This document shows positions 13,688-22,034 of a stretch of DNA of 29,264 bases, piece by piece (within the stretch, counting starts at the first letter, position 1; every line of letters starts with the position of its first letter). Under the pieces are notes generated by a model. The model searched no databases and was not told the origin of the DNA. It saw only the letters and a list, made by a program, of their open reading frames with translations. This stretch comes from Cardiobacteriales bacterium. Its GTDB lineage: Bacteria > Pseudomonadota > Gammaproteobacteria > Cardiobacteriales > Wohlfahrtiimonadaceae. The position numbers and the translations under genes were made by a program. The DNA is taken from assembly GCA_030150565.1 (NCBI GenBank), contig JASLFR010000010.1, forward strand, positions 1-29,264, read 5' to 3'.

Positions 13688-15931
13688 ATGATTAATTTTG
13701 TTATCAAAAGTAATGGCGAACGCGAGGAGTTCGATGCCGATAAACTTAATAAATGGGCGGAGTTTGCTGCACATTATGAAGTGGATTGGAGTGCAATTGC
13801 GTTGGAGGCGTATCGTAAATGTTACGATGGTTGCCGAACGCTTGAGCTTCATCAAGCGATGATTGATGCGTGTGTTGAACGGGAGGATCATAAACATCTG
13901 AAGATGGCGGGTCGTCTCCTTTTAGGGGCGATCTATAAAGAGGCGCATGGTGGATATAGCAAAATTCCATCACTTGCGGATTTTTACGAGCGTATGATCT
14001 CGATGAATCATTGGGAGAAGATGAATTACTCCGCTGAAGAGATTGAGGCGCTCAATGAAGTGATCGATCACGATTACAACTTAAAATATAACTTCACCAC
14101 TCTTCAGTCGATGAAGGATAAGTACCTCATCAAAAATCGTGTTACGGAACAGACGCTCGAATCCCCACAATTGATGTTTATGGGGATTGCGATGCAGAAT
14201 ATGCAGGAGCAACCGAAAGAGCGCCGTTTAGATGATGTTGTTAAGCTCTATACTTATCTAAAAGAGCTTAAAATCAATGTACCTACCCCAATTTTAGTAA
14301 ATATGCGCACCCCCCATAAAGGGTACGCTTCATGTTGTGTCTATACGGTTGATGATCGTGTGGAATCACTTGCTGCGGGGGATCATATCGCTTATATGAT
14401 GACTTGCGCATCAGCAGGGATTGGGGCTCATCTTTTAACCCGCTCTAAAGGGGATCCCGTAAAAGAGGGGCGCGTGGTGCATCAAGGGAAACTCCCTTAC
14501 TACCGTATGATTCAATCGGCCGTTCATGCCAATATGCAGGCATCACGCGGAGGGTCTGCAACGGTCTATTTTAGTGCGCTCGATCCTGAAATTTACGATC
14601 TAATCGTCCTTAAAAATCCTACAACGGTTCAGCAAAAAAGGATTCGAGATATCGATTATGCGCTATTGGTAAACCGTCTCTTTGTCGAGAAAGTGGCGCG
14701 TAACGAAGATTGGATGCTAGTCAGTTTAATCGATGCGCCAAAGCTTTATGAGCTCTTCTATAGTGAAGATTATGAGGCGTTTAAAGCGGAGTATGAAGCT
14801 GTACTTGCAGATGAATCGATTAAAAAAGAGATGGTAAAAGCGCGTGATATCGCTCTTCGTTCATTAACGGAGTCTGCTGAGACAGGGCGTCTCTACATCA
14901 CTTACATTGATGAGATGAATCGCCACACCCCCTTTAAAGATACTATCTACTCATCTAATCTCTGCCTTGAGATTGCGCTACCGACGAAACCTTATAAGGA
15001 TATGCTCGACCTCTACTCAAGCACACCAGAAGGGGAGATTGGCCTCTGTTCGCTCGCATCTCTTGTTGTTGGTCGTATTGAAGAGGAGGAGTATGAGGAG
15101 ATCGCTTATTATGCAGCGCTCATGATCGATAATGTGATTGAGATTATGGAGTATCCCTTCGCTTCGCTTGAAACAACAGCTAAGGCGCGCCGCTCCATTG
15201 GGGTTGGTATCACCAACCTTGCTCACGAGATGGCAAAACAGCGGATGAGTTACGCCTCTAAAGAGGGTAAAAACTATATTCATGTGATTGCTGAGCGTCA
15301 CTCTTACTATCTCCATAAAGCGAGCTTACGTTTAGCAAAAGAGAAGGGGAATGCGGAGTGGATCGATAAGACGAAGTATCCAGAAGGGTGGTTACCGATC
15401 GATACGTACAATAAAAATGTAGATGAAGTTCACTCGCAAGAGTTAATTTACGATTGGGAATCGCTCCGTAAAGAGATTATTGAGCAGGGGGGGATTCGTC
15501 ACTCTGTTCTTGAAGCGATGATGCCCGTTGAATCGTCAAGTCAATTGACCAACACAACAAATGGGCTCTATCCGATTCGTAATTTGAAGGTGATGAAGAC
15601 CTCAAGCACGGGGAAAAACCTTCTTCTCGCTCCCGATATGGATGAGTTAGCCCCTTATTATGATATTGCGTGGAATCTCGATTCTAAAGATCTAATCGAG
15701 ATGTATGCAATTATTCAGAAGTTTACAGGGCAGGCGATCAGTGCTGACCTCTATATCAATCTTAAAGATCAGCAGACGATTTCAAGTCGTCAACTTCTTG
15801 CTGACTTCATCTATATGATGCGCCTTGGGTGTAAGACCCGTTACTATCTCAATAGTGCGGCAGGTATTGCGCATGAGGGGTATGAGCAGGTGGAAGATCA
15901 GAGCTGTGCAGGGGGAGCGTGTACGCTTTAA
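13688..15931 (+). CDS. nrdA: Ribonucleoside-diphosphate reductase, class Ia alpha subunit
   Basis: This is the large subunit that reduces ribonucleoside diphosphates to deoxy forms in the cytoplasm. It is 747 aa. An N-terminal ATP-cone (about residues 1-90, with FVIKSNGEREEFDADKLNKW) would bind the regulatory ATP/dATP. Catalytic cysteines lie in GYASCCVYT, SSNLCLEIALPT and EIGLCSLASL. The C-terminal swinging pair is CAGGAC at the very end. NTTNGLYPIR near residue 615 is also family-typical. Its partner nrdB lies 116 bases downstream. A leader stem precedes the gene and a terminator follows it. The ribosome site is modest (AAGGGCGC before the ATG). Confidence 0.95.
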   Translation: MINFVIKSNGEREEFDADKLNKWAEFAAHYEVDWSAIALEAYRKCYDGCRTLELHQAMIDACVEREDHKHLKMAGRLLLGAIYKEAHGGYSKIPSLADFYERMISMNHWEKMNYSAEEIEALNEVIDHDYNLKYNFTTLQSMKDKYLIKNRVTEQTLESPQLMFMGIAMQNMQEQPKERRLDDVVKLYTYLKELKINVPTPILVNMRTPHKGYASCCVYTVDDRVESLAAGDHIAYMMTCASAGIGAHLLTRSKGDPVKEGRVVHQGKLPYYRMIQSAVHANMQASRGGSATVYFSALDPEIYDLIVLKNPTTVQQKRIRDIDYALLVNRLFVEKVARNEDWMLVSLIDAPKLYELFYSEDYEAFKAEYEAVLADESIKKEMVKARDIALRSLTESAETGRLYITYIDEMNRHTPFKDTIYSSNLCLEIALPTKPYKDMLDLYSSTPEGEIGLCSLASLVVGRIEEEEYEEIAYYAALMIDNVIEIMEYPFASLETTAKARRSIGVGITNLAHEMAKQRMSYASKEGKNYIHVIAERHSYYLHKASLRLAKEKGNAEWIDKTKYPEGWLPIDTYNKNVDEVHSQELIYDWESLRKEIIEQGGIRHSVLEAMMPVESSSQLTNTTNGLYPIRNLKVMKTSSTGKNLLLAPDMDELAPYYDIAWNLDSKDLIEMYAIIQKFTGQAISADLYINLKDQQTISSRQLLADFIYMMRLGCKTRYYLNSAAGIAHEGYEQVEDQSCAGGACTL

Positions 15932-15990
15932 GAGAAAGAGAATAAAAGAGGAGCAACTGAGCTAATCTCAGTTAGATTCGTTACAATAGA

Positions 15991-16021
15991 AGATGCCTCT
16001 TTATAAAAGAGGCATCTTTTT
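15991..16021 (+). terminator. Intrinsic terminator between nrdA and nrdB
   Basis: AGATGCCTCTTT and AAAGAGGCATCT form a perfect 12-bp stem with a 3-nt loop (15991-16017), and a run of five T ends at 16021. It lies 26 bases before the nrdB ATG and inside what should be one operon. Confidence 0.88.
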
Positions 16022-16047
16022 CATTCTTATACAAGGGTTTGAAATCA

Positions 16048-17145
16048 ATGCAAGATACATCCATTTTTAATCAGAAGAACGACAACTGGCAGACGGGGCG
16101 CTATCCGCTCTTTTTAGGTGAGCCATTGGCGCTCTATGATTCCATCAATACACCATATCCACGCCTTTTTGATCTCTACAAGTTACAAAAATCGATGGAT
16201 TGGGCGGAGGATGAAGTGAATCTTGAGCAATCACGTATGGATCTGCTCAACTGTTCAAAAAATAATTACGACATCATGGTGAAGACCCTCGCATTCCAAT
16301 GGGAGCTCGATTCCGTCGCTTCCCGCACGATTGCGCCTCTCTTTGCCCCTTTTGTGACCAACTCAGAGTTGTGGGTGATGCTCTCAAAGCAGAGCGAGAT
16401 CGAGAATCTCCATGCGCTTACCTATTCAGAGATTATTCGCCAATGTGTCTCTGATCCTCAAGAGGTTTTTAAAGAGGTGATGCGAAATGATGAGGTCTTA
16501 AATCGCTCAACAACAGTGATTGATGCCTTTGATGAGTTAGATCGTTACGGTGCTCTCTATAAATTAGGGAAGATTGATCGTGATTCGCGTGAATTGAAAT
16601 CGGTCATTCTGCGTGGTTTTATTGCGCTCTACTGTTTAGAGAAGATTGAGTTTATGAGCTCATTCGCCTGTACTTTTGCCCTTGCTGAGCAGAATATCTT
16701 CCAAGGGATTGCAAAGCTTGTTCAGAAGATTGCCCAAGATGAGCAGGTGCATGTGATGATGGATGAAGCGGTGCTTGAGATTCTCTTTAAAGATGAAGAG
16801 TGGCGCGAGCTGCTTGAAGAGAATAAGGAGCAGGTTCATGAGATCATTAATAGTGTGATTCAACAGGAATTTGAGTGGAATGATTACCTCTTTAGTGAAG
16901 GGCGCTCAATCGTTGGATTGAATAAAGTTCTTCTTGGTGAGTGGGTTCTCTGGAATGCACAGGAGCTCTACGGATTCTTAGGATTAGAGAATCCTCACCC
17001 ACGTGTTGAGAAGAAGCCATTAATGTGGATGGATAACTGGCTCGACCTTAACAAGACGCAAAACGCAAACCAAGAGATGGATAACACCAATTATCGCCTC
17101 AACAGTGTGACGGATGATGTTGAAGATGAGATTTTTGATATCTAA
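16048..17145 (+). CDS. nrdB: Ribonucleoside-diphosphate reductase, class Ia beta subunit
   Basis: The small subunit holds the diiron-tyrosyl radical cofactor. Aligned by eye to E. coli NrdB, every key residue is present: the Asp of QWELDSVASR (D84), Glu, His and Tyr of SEIENLHALTY (E115, H118, Y122), Glu of CLEKIEFMSSF (E204), and Glu and His of IAQDEQVH (E238, H241). It is therefore a tyrosyl-radical class Ia enzyme, not a Phe- or Leu-substituted variant. ATG 16048 is chosen because AAGGG lies 10 bases upstream; an in-frame TTG at 16039 is too close to it. The protein is 365 aa. It is separated from nrdA by a terminator, so its level depends on read-through or a separate start. Confidence 0.95.
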   Translation: MQDTSIFNQKNDNWQTGRYPLFLGEPLALYDSINTPYPRLFDLYKLQKSMDWAEDEVNLEQSRMDLLNCSKNNYDIMVKTLAFQWELDSVASRTIAPLFAPFVTNSELWVMLSKQSEIENLHALTYSEIIRQCVSDPQEVFKEVMRNDEVLNRSTTVIDAFDELDRYGALYKLGKIDRDSRELKSVILRGFIALYCLEKIEFMSSFACTFALAEQNIFQGIAKLVQKIAQDEQVHVMMDEAVLEILFKDEEWRELLEENKEQVHEIINSVIQQEFEWNDYLFSEGRSIVGLNKVLLGEWVLWNAQELYGFLGLENPHPRVEKKPLMWMDNWLDLNKTQNANQEMDNTNYRLNSVTDDVEDEIFDI

Positions 17146-17169
17146 AATCACCCAATAGAGAGAGATTGA

Positions 17170-17198
17170 GCCTCTGCGGATACCGTAGGGGCTTTTTT
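17170..17198 (+). terminator. Intrinsic terminator after nrdB
   Basis: GCCTCTGCGG (17170-17179) pairs with CCGTAGGGGC (17183-17192) over 10 bp with two G-U pairs, followed by six T. Confidence 0.88.
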
Positions 17199-17345
17199 AT
17201 TCTTTGGAATCATGATTGAGGGTAGGGCAACTCTCCTGCAATATTTTATAAGGGGAGTATGATATGGGGCAGATATTTTAGAGGTGCTTTTAACGCCTCA
17301 AAATGGATCTTCTTTTTTCATTTCCCTCGAAGAGAGTGGTAATAG

Positions 17346-17375
17346 TTGGTCATAAACTCTATTTATCGCTATATT
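17346..17375 (+). promoter_or_regulatory. Candidate bioB promoter
   Basis: TTGGTC (17346-17351) and TATATT (17370-17375) are 18 bases apart, giving a start near 17382 and a short leader. Upstream a small dyad, GAGGTG/CGCCTC (17281-17298), is the only other structure in this gap. Confidence 0.35.
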
Positions 17376-17407
17376 GACTCTTCGCCATAATAGTAAATGG
17401 AGGAATT

Positions 17408-18388
17408 ATGGAATTGTATACAAATAAATGGTCGATTGATGATGCAGTAGCACTCTTTGAGAAGCCTCTTTTTGAGCTGCTTTATGAAGCGCAGACGGTT
17501 CATCGTCAATATTTTGATCCAAATAAAGTTCAAGTGAGCACCCTTTTATCGATCAAGACGGGCTCATGCTCTGAAGATTGTAAGTATTGTGCGCAGAGTG
17601 TCCGTTACGACACTGGGTTAGAGCCAGAAAAGTTGTTGGAAGTGCAGAAAGTTGTGGATGAAGCGAAAGCTGCAAAAGCGGAAGGGGCGACCCGTTTCTG
17701 TATGGGAGCTGCGTGGCGTAATCCTAAAGCGCGTGATATGCCTTACCTTAAGAAGATGATTGAAGAGGTTAAGGGATTAGGGTTAGAGACCTGTATGACA
17801 CTTGGCCATTTAGATGCAGCTCAAGCATCGGAGCTTGCCGAAGTTGGCCTCGATTACTACAACCACAATCTCGATACCTCTCCAGAGTTTTATGGCGATA
17901 TCGTCAGCACACATAGCTATCAGCACCGCTTAGATACGCTCGATCATGTAAGAGAAGCGGGAATTAAGGTCTGTTCAGGGGGGATTATTGGTCTTGGCGA
18001 ATCGGTGCGAGATCGCGCCTCTTTGCTTGTTCAGCTCGCTAATATGGAGACACCACCTGAAAGTGTTCCAATTAACCGTTTAATTCCGATTGATGGAACG
18101 CCACTTGCAGGGACAAAAGCGGTGGATGATTTCGATTTTCTCCGCACGATTGCCGTTGCTCGTATCATGATGCCCCAATCGATGGTACGTCTCTCAGCAG
18201 GGCGTGAAACAATGAATGATCAATTACAAGCACTCTGCTTTATGGCGGGCGCAAATTCGATATTCTATGGTGATAAGTTATTAACCACCCCCAACGCAGA
18301 TCAAGGGGGCGATATGGCGCTCTTCGATCGCTTAGATATCATTGCAACGCACAATCCTTTCAAAGCGACAGAAGCGGGCGTTAATTAA
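17408..18388 (+). CDS. bioB: Biotin synthase
   Basis: This radical-SAM enzyme inserts sulfur into dethiobiotin. The radical-SAM cluster motif is SCSEDCKYCAQS near residues 50-60. The second [2Fe-2S] cluster ligands are also present: Cys in RFCMGAAWR, Cys in ETCMTLGHL, Cys in VCSGGIIGLGE and Arg in LSAGRETM. The length of 326 aa is normal. GGAGG precedes the ATG. It stands alone, with terminators on both sides, rather than in a bioBFCD operon, so the other biotin genes must be elsewhere. Its product is the cofactor of the carboxylase cluster at 3533-5211. Confidence 0.97.
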   Translation: MELYTNKWSIDDAVALFEKPLFELLYEAQTVHRQYFDPNKVQVSTLLSIKTGSCSEDCKYCAQSVRYDTGLEPEKLLEVQKVVDEAKAAKAEGATRFCMGAAWRNPKARDMPYLKKMIEEVKGLGLETCMTLGHLDAAQASELAEVGLDYYNHNLDTSPEFYGDIVSTHSYQHRLDTLDHVREAGIKVCSGGIIGLGESVRDRASLLVQLANMETPPESVPINRLIPIDGTPLAGTKAVDDFDFLRTIAVARIMMPQSMVRLSAGRETMNDQLQALCFMAGANSIFYGDKLLTTPNADQGGDMALFDRLDIIATHNPFKATEAGVN

Positions 18389-18410
18389 TTCTTTAATGAA
18401 TGTTTGAGTA

Positions 18411-18442
18411 GAGGAGGGGGAAGAGATTCCCCCTCTTTTTTT
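18411..18442 (+). terminator. Intrinsic terminator after bioB
   Basis: A GGGGGAA/TTCCCCC stem around GAGA, extended by weaker pairs, is followed by seven T. The minus-strand side has no T-run, so it serves only bioB. Confidence 0.88.
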
Positions 18443-18464
18443 ATCTCTAGAGAGAGACTTTTAA

Positions 18465-20171
18465 TCAATTTCCACTTCCAATCTCCGTCACACTAATCTT
18501 CCAATGCTCTTTTTCAGCAAGATTGGCGAGAGCGATCTGCGTCACATTGATAAGATCGTGATAATACTTTGCAGAATTTTGCAGCACCGTCAACGCAATG
18601 CGGTATGTCCCATTATGAGCCCCACTCATCTGTTTTAACGTCACATTGAGGTGGCGAATGGAATCACTACACTCATTGGTTAAGGCTTTAATCTCCTCAA
18701 GAAGCACTTTTTGTAGACGTTCTGCGATGGTTTGAACCGTTGGAAGCGCTCTTGTAGAATCAGCATCCCCTCCATTTTTATCGGGGAGCGGGTCGATCGT
18801 AACCGTTGCAACGATGGTATACCCTTGAGTTAGATTCTTAAATTTTAAGGAGAAAAATTCTGCCGTTGGGTAGATCAATGTTGCCCCATCGCTCCTTAAA
18901 TAGACCGCTTCAGGTGTTTGACGTAGAACAGTTGCCATCCGCTTATCTGGGAGAATGATAGTATCGTTTGGACGAGTGGGGAACCAGAGTTCATCAGTCT
19001 TTAAGGGGCGTGAAACTAACCCCTCAAGCATATCGATGCTGATTCGAATCTGCCCATTATCGAGCGCTGGATTATTGAGAAAGACAGAATAGAGATGAAT
19101 ATGTTCAATCTCCCACGGAATCCCGTTATAGATCACCCGCTCACTCTCTCGAGCTTTACCGAGGTTGAGGAAGATTCTCAACTTCATTAGATAGTTAGGA
19201 ATCACCTTCCTTAAACTAATGAGGAGCGCAAGGAGAATCAGTACCGCAACGCCAAAGAGCACCATATCCCCAAAGGAGTGGAGGATCACCATAAAGGCGA
19301 TTAAACTCAAAATACCGATCACTAACTGATAGGTGAGGAGAACAAGGCGCCATTTAAAGCTAATGACCCGTTTGCGTCGCTCTTCGTATCGATTAATTAG
19401 CAACGTCGCCACCGCTGAAAGGGTGTAGTAGAGAATGAGCGACACCATAATAGCGGTAAAGAGCGTTAAACCACGCCCTTTCATAAAGCCGATTAGATTA
19501 TTCTTCAGCTTTGTAAGAAAGGGGGTATCTCCCGTTAAGACGTGAAGCTTTGAATCGACAAGCTCTTTCTGATTATTGAGGGTATTGAGCCGCTCATTCC
19601 AGTTCTGTTGTAACGTCTTTAAATTGGTAAGCGCCTCTGGATTGAGCTGTTCAGCGGGAAGATCATTTAGATGGCGCAACCCTTGCTCTGCCAACATAAT
19701 GAGGTCGGAGAGATTCTGCTGCTCCTCAAGAAGATCATCCTTCTTTCGAGCATTAGCTGTCATCCTCTGCATCTCATTGAAGACAGGTTGTAGAATTTTA
19801 ACCAACTCCTGCTGCCAATTATAATTTTGAACGCTCTCTGTCTCAGCCGTTTTTGTAGGGAGAGCAAAGCGGGAGGTATCTAACCCACCAAGAGCGATCT
19901 GCTCAAAGAGAGCTTGAAAATCTTTACGCTGAGCATTGAGCTGATCGAGATGTTGCTGCTCTTCAAGTTTCTCATCAGGATCGGTGATTTTTTCAATCGT
20001 TTTTTGTAGCTCTTTGCGCTTTGCGTTGATGGTGTCGAGATTATCCCGAATATCATTCAGTTGTGATGTGCGCTCCTCAAGCTTTAAGTTACTCACCTCA
20101 TCCGCAGCAAAGAGGGGGGAGGTGAGGGAACTAATTAGAATGAGGAGCGTAATGAGAAGATTATTTCGCAC
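18465..20171 (-). CDS. MscS-like membrane protein, copy 1 of a tandem triplet
   Basis: Layout: signal peptide (VRNNLLITLLILISSLTSPLFA), a periplasmic coiled coil of about 190 residues that includes LGGLDTSRFALP, then three membrane segments (the last around GDMVLFGVAVLILLALLISL), then a cytoplasmic C-terminal part with ERVIYNGIPWEIEHIHLYS and ELWFPTRPND. The C-terminal part resembles two MscS-type beta domains in a row. A pressure-sensing channel is the likely class, but the assignment rests on pattern only. GTG 20171 is preferred: GGAG lies 6 bases upstream and the signal peptide starts cleanly. ATG 20177 abuts the GGAG, and GTG 20225 would overlap the upstream gene by 65 bases. It overlaps the end of copy 2, so the two are translationally coupled. 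Confidence 0.65.
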   Translation of the reverse strand: MRNNLLITLLILISSLTSPLFAADEVSNLKLEERTSQLNDIRDNLDTINAKRKELQKTIEKITDPDEKLEEQQHLDQLNAQRKDFQALFEQIALGGLDTSRFALPTKTAETESVQNYNWQQELVKILQPVFNEMQRMTANARKKDDLLEEQQNLSDLIMLAEQGLRHLNDLPAEQLNPEALTNLKTLQQNWNERLNTLNNQKELVDSKLHVLTGDTPFLTKLKNNLIGFMKGRGLTLFTAIMVSLILYYTLSAVATLLINRYEERRKRVISFKWRLVLLTYQLVIGILSLIAFMVILHSFGDMVLFGVAVLILLALLISLRKVIPNYLMKLRIFLNLGKARESERVIYNGIPWEIEHIHLYSVFLNNPALDNGQIRISIDMLEGLVSRPLKTDELWFPTRPNDTIILPDKRMATVLRQTPEAVYLRSDGATLIYPTAEFFSLKFKNLTQGYTIVATVTIDPLPDKNGGDADSTRALPTVQTIAERLQKVLLEEIKALTNECSDSIRHLNVTLKQMSGAHNGTYRIALTVLQNSAKYYHDLINVTQIALANLAEKEHWKISVTEIGSGN

Positions 20172-21909
20172 GCTCATCTCCTTCATTAAAGGTAAGAAGT
20201 GGAGGATTACTCTCCTCTTTTTCACTACTGTTTGGATTTGAGAGGGAGACTTCCGTTTTTGGAATGCCCCACCCCTCTTGTAGAGCAGTCTCTAAACAGG
20301 TTCGCTGCATTAAGCGAGGAAGCGAGTAGTAGTAATCGACCCCATTTGGCCCCATGCTGATGCTCACCGTGTAGAGGAGCGATTCAGCCGCATTCACCTG
20401 ACGAAAATCGACCGTCACACTCTTGGTTAAGGGGAGAATCTCCCGCTCTTCTAAGACACGTAGAACATTCGCTTCTACTTTTTTAATCACCTCTTCAACG
20501 GGAACACGAGTCTCTCTATAATTGAGCCCAAAATTGATGGTTGAGCTATACCCTTTGGAGATGTTATTTGGCTTTGCATTGAGAAAATCTACCGTTGGAT
20601 AGACAATCTGCCCCCCAAAGTGGCTAAGGTAGATCGATTCAGGGGTCTGACGCTGTACAACGACATGTTGCCCATTAGGGAGAATGTAATTATCTCCAAC
20701 TTTAGAGGGGAACCAGAACTCATCAGCCTTTAAAGGGCGTGAGATGAGATTGGCCAAAATATCGATGGTAAGGCGAATGCGCCCATTATCTAAGGCGGGG
20801 TTAACAAGGTAGACAGAGTAGAGATTAATATACTCAATCTTCCATGGAAGACCGTTATAGATCACCCGTTCCCTTTCACGTGCTTGCCCAAGATTGAGGA
20901 AGAGGCGCAATTTACGCATATAAGCGGGAATTGAGCTTCGGAAACTGATCACAAGAATAAAGAGGATCAGAATCGCCAATCCAAAGAGCACCATATCTCC
21001 CGATGAGTGGAGGAGGGTTAAAAGGGCAAAGAGTGCAATCCCCATTGAAAGAAGTTGATAGAGAAGGAGGAAAACACGGGCACGAGTGGAGATTGGGCGC
21101 GTTTTTCCTTGACGCTCACGGCGACGAGAGAGGAGCTTTGCCCCTTGTGATGTGAGATAGAGTAATCCAAAAAACGCAGAGAAGGAGATGAGCAGAATCA
21201 ATCCACGCCCCTGAATAAAGTTGAGGGCGCTATTGATGATTCGAGTGGTGACAGAGTTATCATCTGTCATATCATCTAGATTTCCTGCCACTAACTCCTG
21301 CTGGCGCTCAATGGTGTTGAGGGTATCTCTCCACTCTTTTTGCAGATCATTTAGCTTCTGTTTCGCCTCTTTAGTAAGGGATGCTTCATCAACATTATCG
21401 AGATAGTTGAGCGCTTTTTTAAGGCTACTGATTCGCTCTTGAATCTCTTTGAGCTCATTACGGAGAAGTTCCCGCTTTCTTGGTCCTTCCGTGAGGCGCT
21501 GCATCTCACTAAAGACAGGCTGCATGATGAGAATTAGCTCTTTTTGCCAATCGTACGCTTCTGTATCCACCATTAAATTGGTGGGGGATTGAAAGCGGGC
21601 GGTATCAAGCCCTCCAAGAGAGATCTTCTCAAAACGGCTCTCATACTCTCTTTTCTGCTGAATACGGGTATCGAGCGATTTCTGAAGCTCCTCTTTTTTC
21701 GCTTCATCACTCTCCTGTTTTAACTCTTTTTCTAACGCATCCCGTTCAGATCGAAGCTCAATAATCCGTTTTTCAATGGTATTAAGCTCCTCCACCTCTT
21801 CAGGGGAGATAGCAAGAGAGGGGAGGGGGAGAGTCACCATAATCCCGATCAGCACCATCATAAAGAGGCGCTTAAAGGGGTGAGTACTCTGATGAATAAT
21901 GCTCTGCAT
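20161..21909 (-). CDS. MscS-like membrane protein, copy 2 of a tandem triplet
   Basis: This 582-aa paralogue of its two neighbours has the same order of parts. A signal peptide ends near LPLPSLA. A strongly predicted coiled coil (IEKRIIEL type, dense in Glu, Lys and Arg) covers about residues 35-230 and includes the shared LGGLDTARFQSP and YDWQKELILIMQPVFSEMQR. Three membrane segments follow, then a C-terminal domain with ERVIYNGLPWKIEYINLYS, DNGRIRLTIDIL and EFWFPSKVGDNYILPNG. The ATG at 21909 has GAAGGA upstream. The C-terminal tail is rich in Ser and Glu. It is separated from copy 3 by 125 bases and overlaps copy 1. Pairwise likeness suggests old duplications, since all three have drifted well apart. 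Confidence 0.65.
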   Translation of the reverse strand: MQSIIHQSTHPFKRLFMMVLIGIMVTLPLPSLAISPEEVEELNTIEKRIIELRSERDALEKELKQESDEAKKEELQKSLDTRIQQKREYESRFEKISLGGLDTARFQSPTNLMVDTEAYDWQKELILIMQPVFSEMQRLTEGPRKRELLRNELKEIQERISSLKKALNYLDNVDEASLTKEAKQKLNDLQKEWRDTLNTIERQQELVAGNLDDMTDDNSVTTRIINSALNFIQGRGLILLISFSAFFGLLYLTSQGAKLLSRRRERQGKTRPISTRARVFLLLYQLLSMGIALFALLTLLHSSGDMVLFGLAILILFILVISFRSSIPAYMRKLRLFLNLGQARERERVIYNGLPWKIEYINLYSVYLVNPALDNGRIRLTIDILANLISRPLKADEFWFPSKVGDNYILPNGQHVVVQRQTPESIYLSHFGGQIVYPTVDFLNAKPNNISKGYSSTINFGLNYRETRVPVEEVIKKVEANVLRVLEEREILPLTKSVTVDFRQVNAAESLLYTVSISMGPNGVDYYYSLPRLMQRTCLETALQEGWGIPKTEVSLSNPNSSEKEESNPPLLTFNEGDERAK

Positions 21910-22034
21910 AGATTCAATATCCTTCTTCTATAATCGTTATTAATCGCAATCGATTTTAACAAACGAAGCGATGAGACCCTAAGGAAGATGGAGGGATTAA
22001 AGAATTTAAATAAATCCCCCCTTCTTCATAAAAT

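Noticed and set aside
17414..17423. TTGTATACAA palindrome at the bioB start as a BirA operator
   Set aside because: It lies inside the coding start and lacks the widely spaced TTGTAAACC-type half-sites of known BirA operators.
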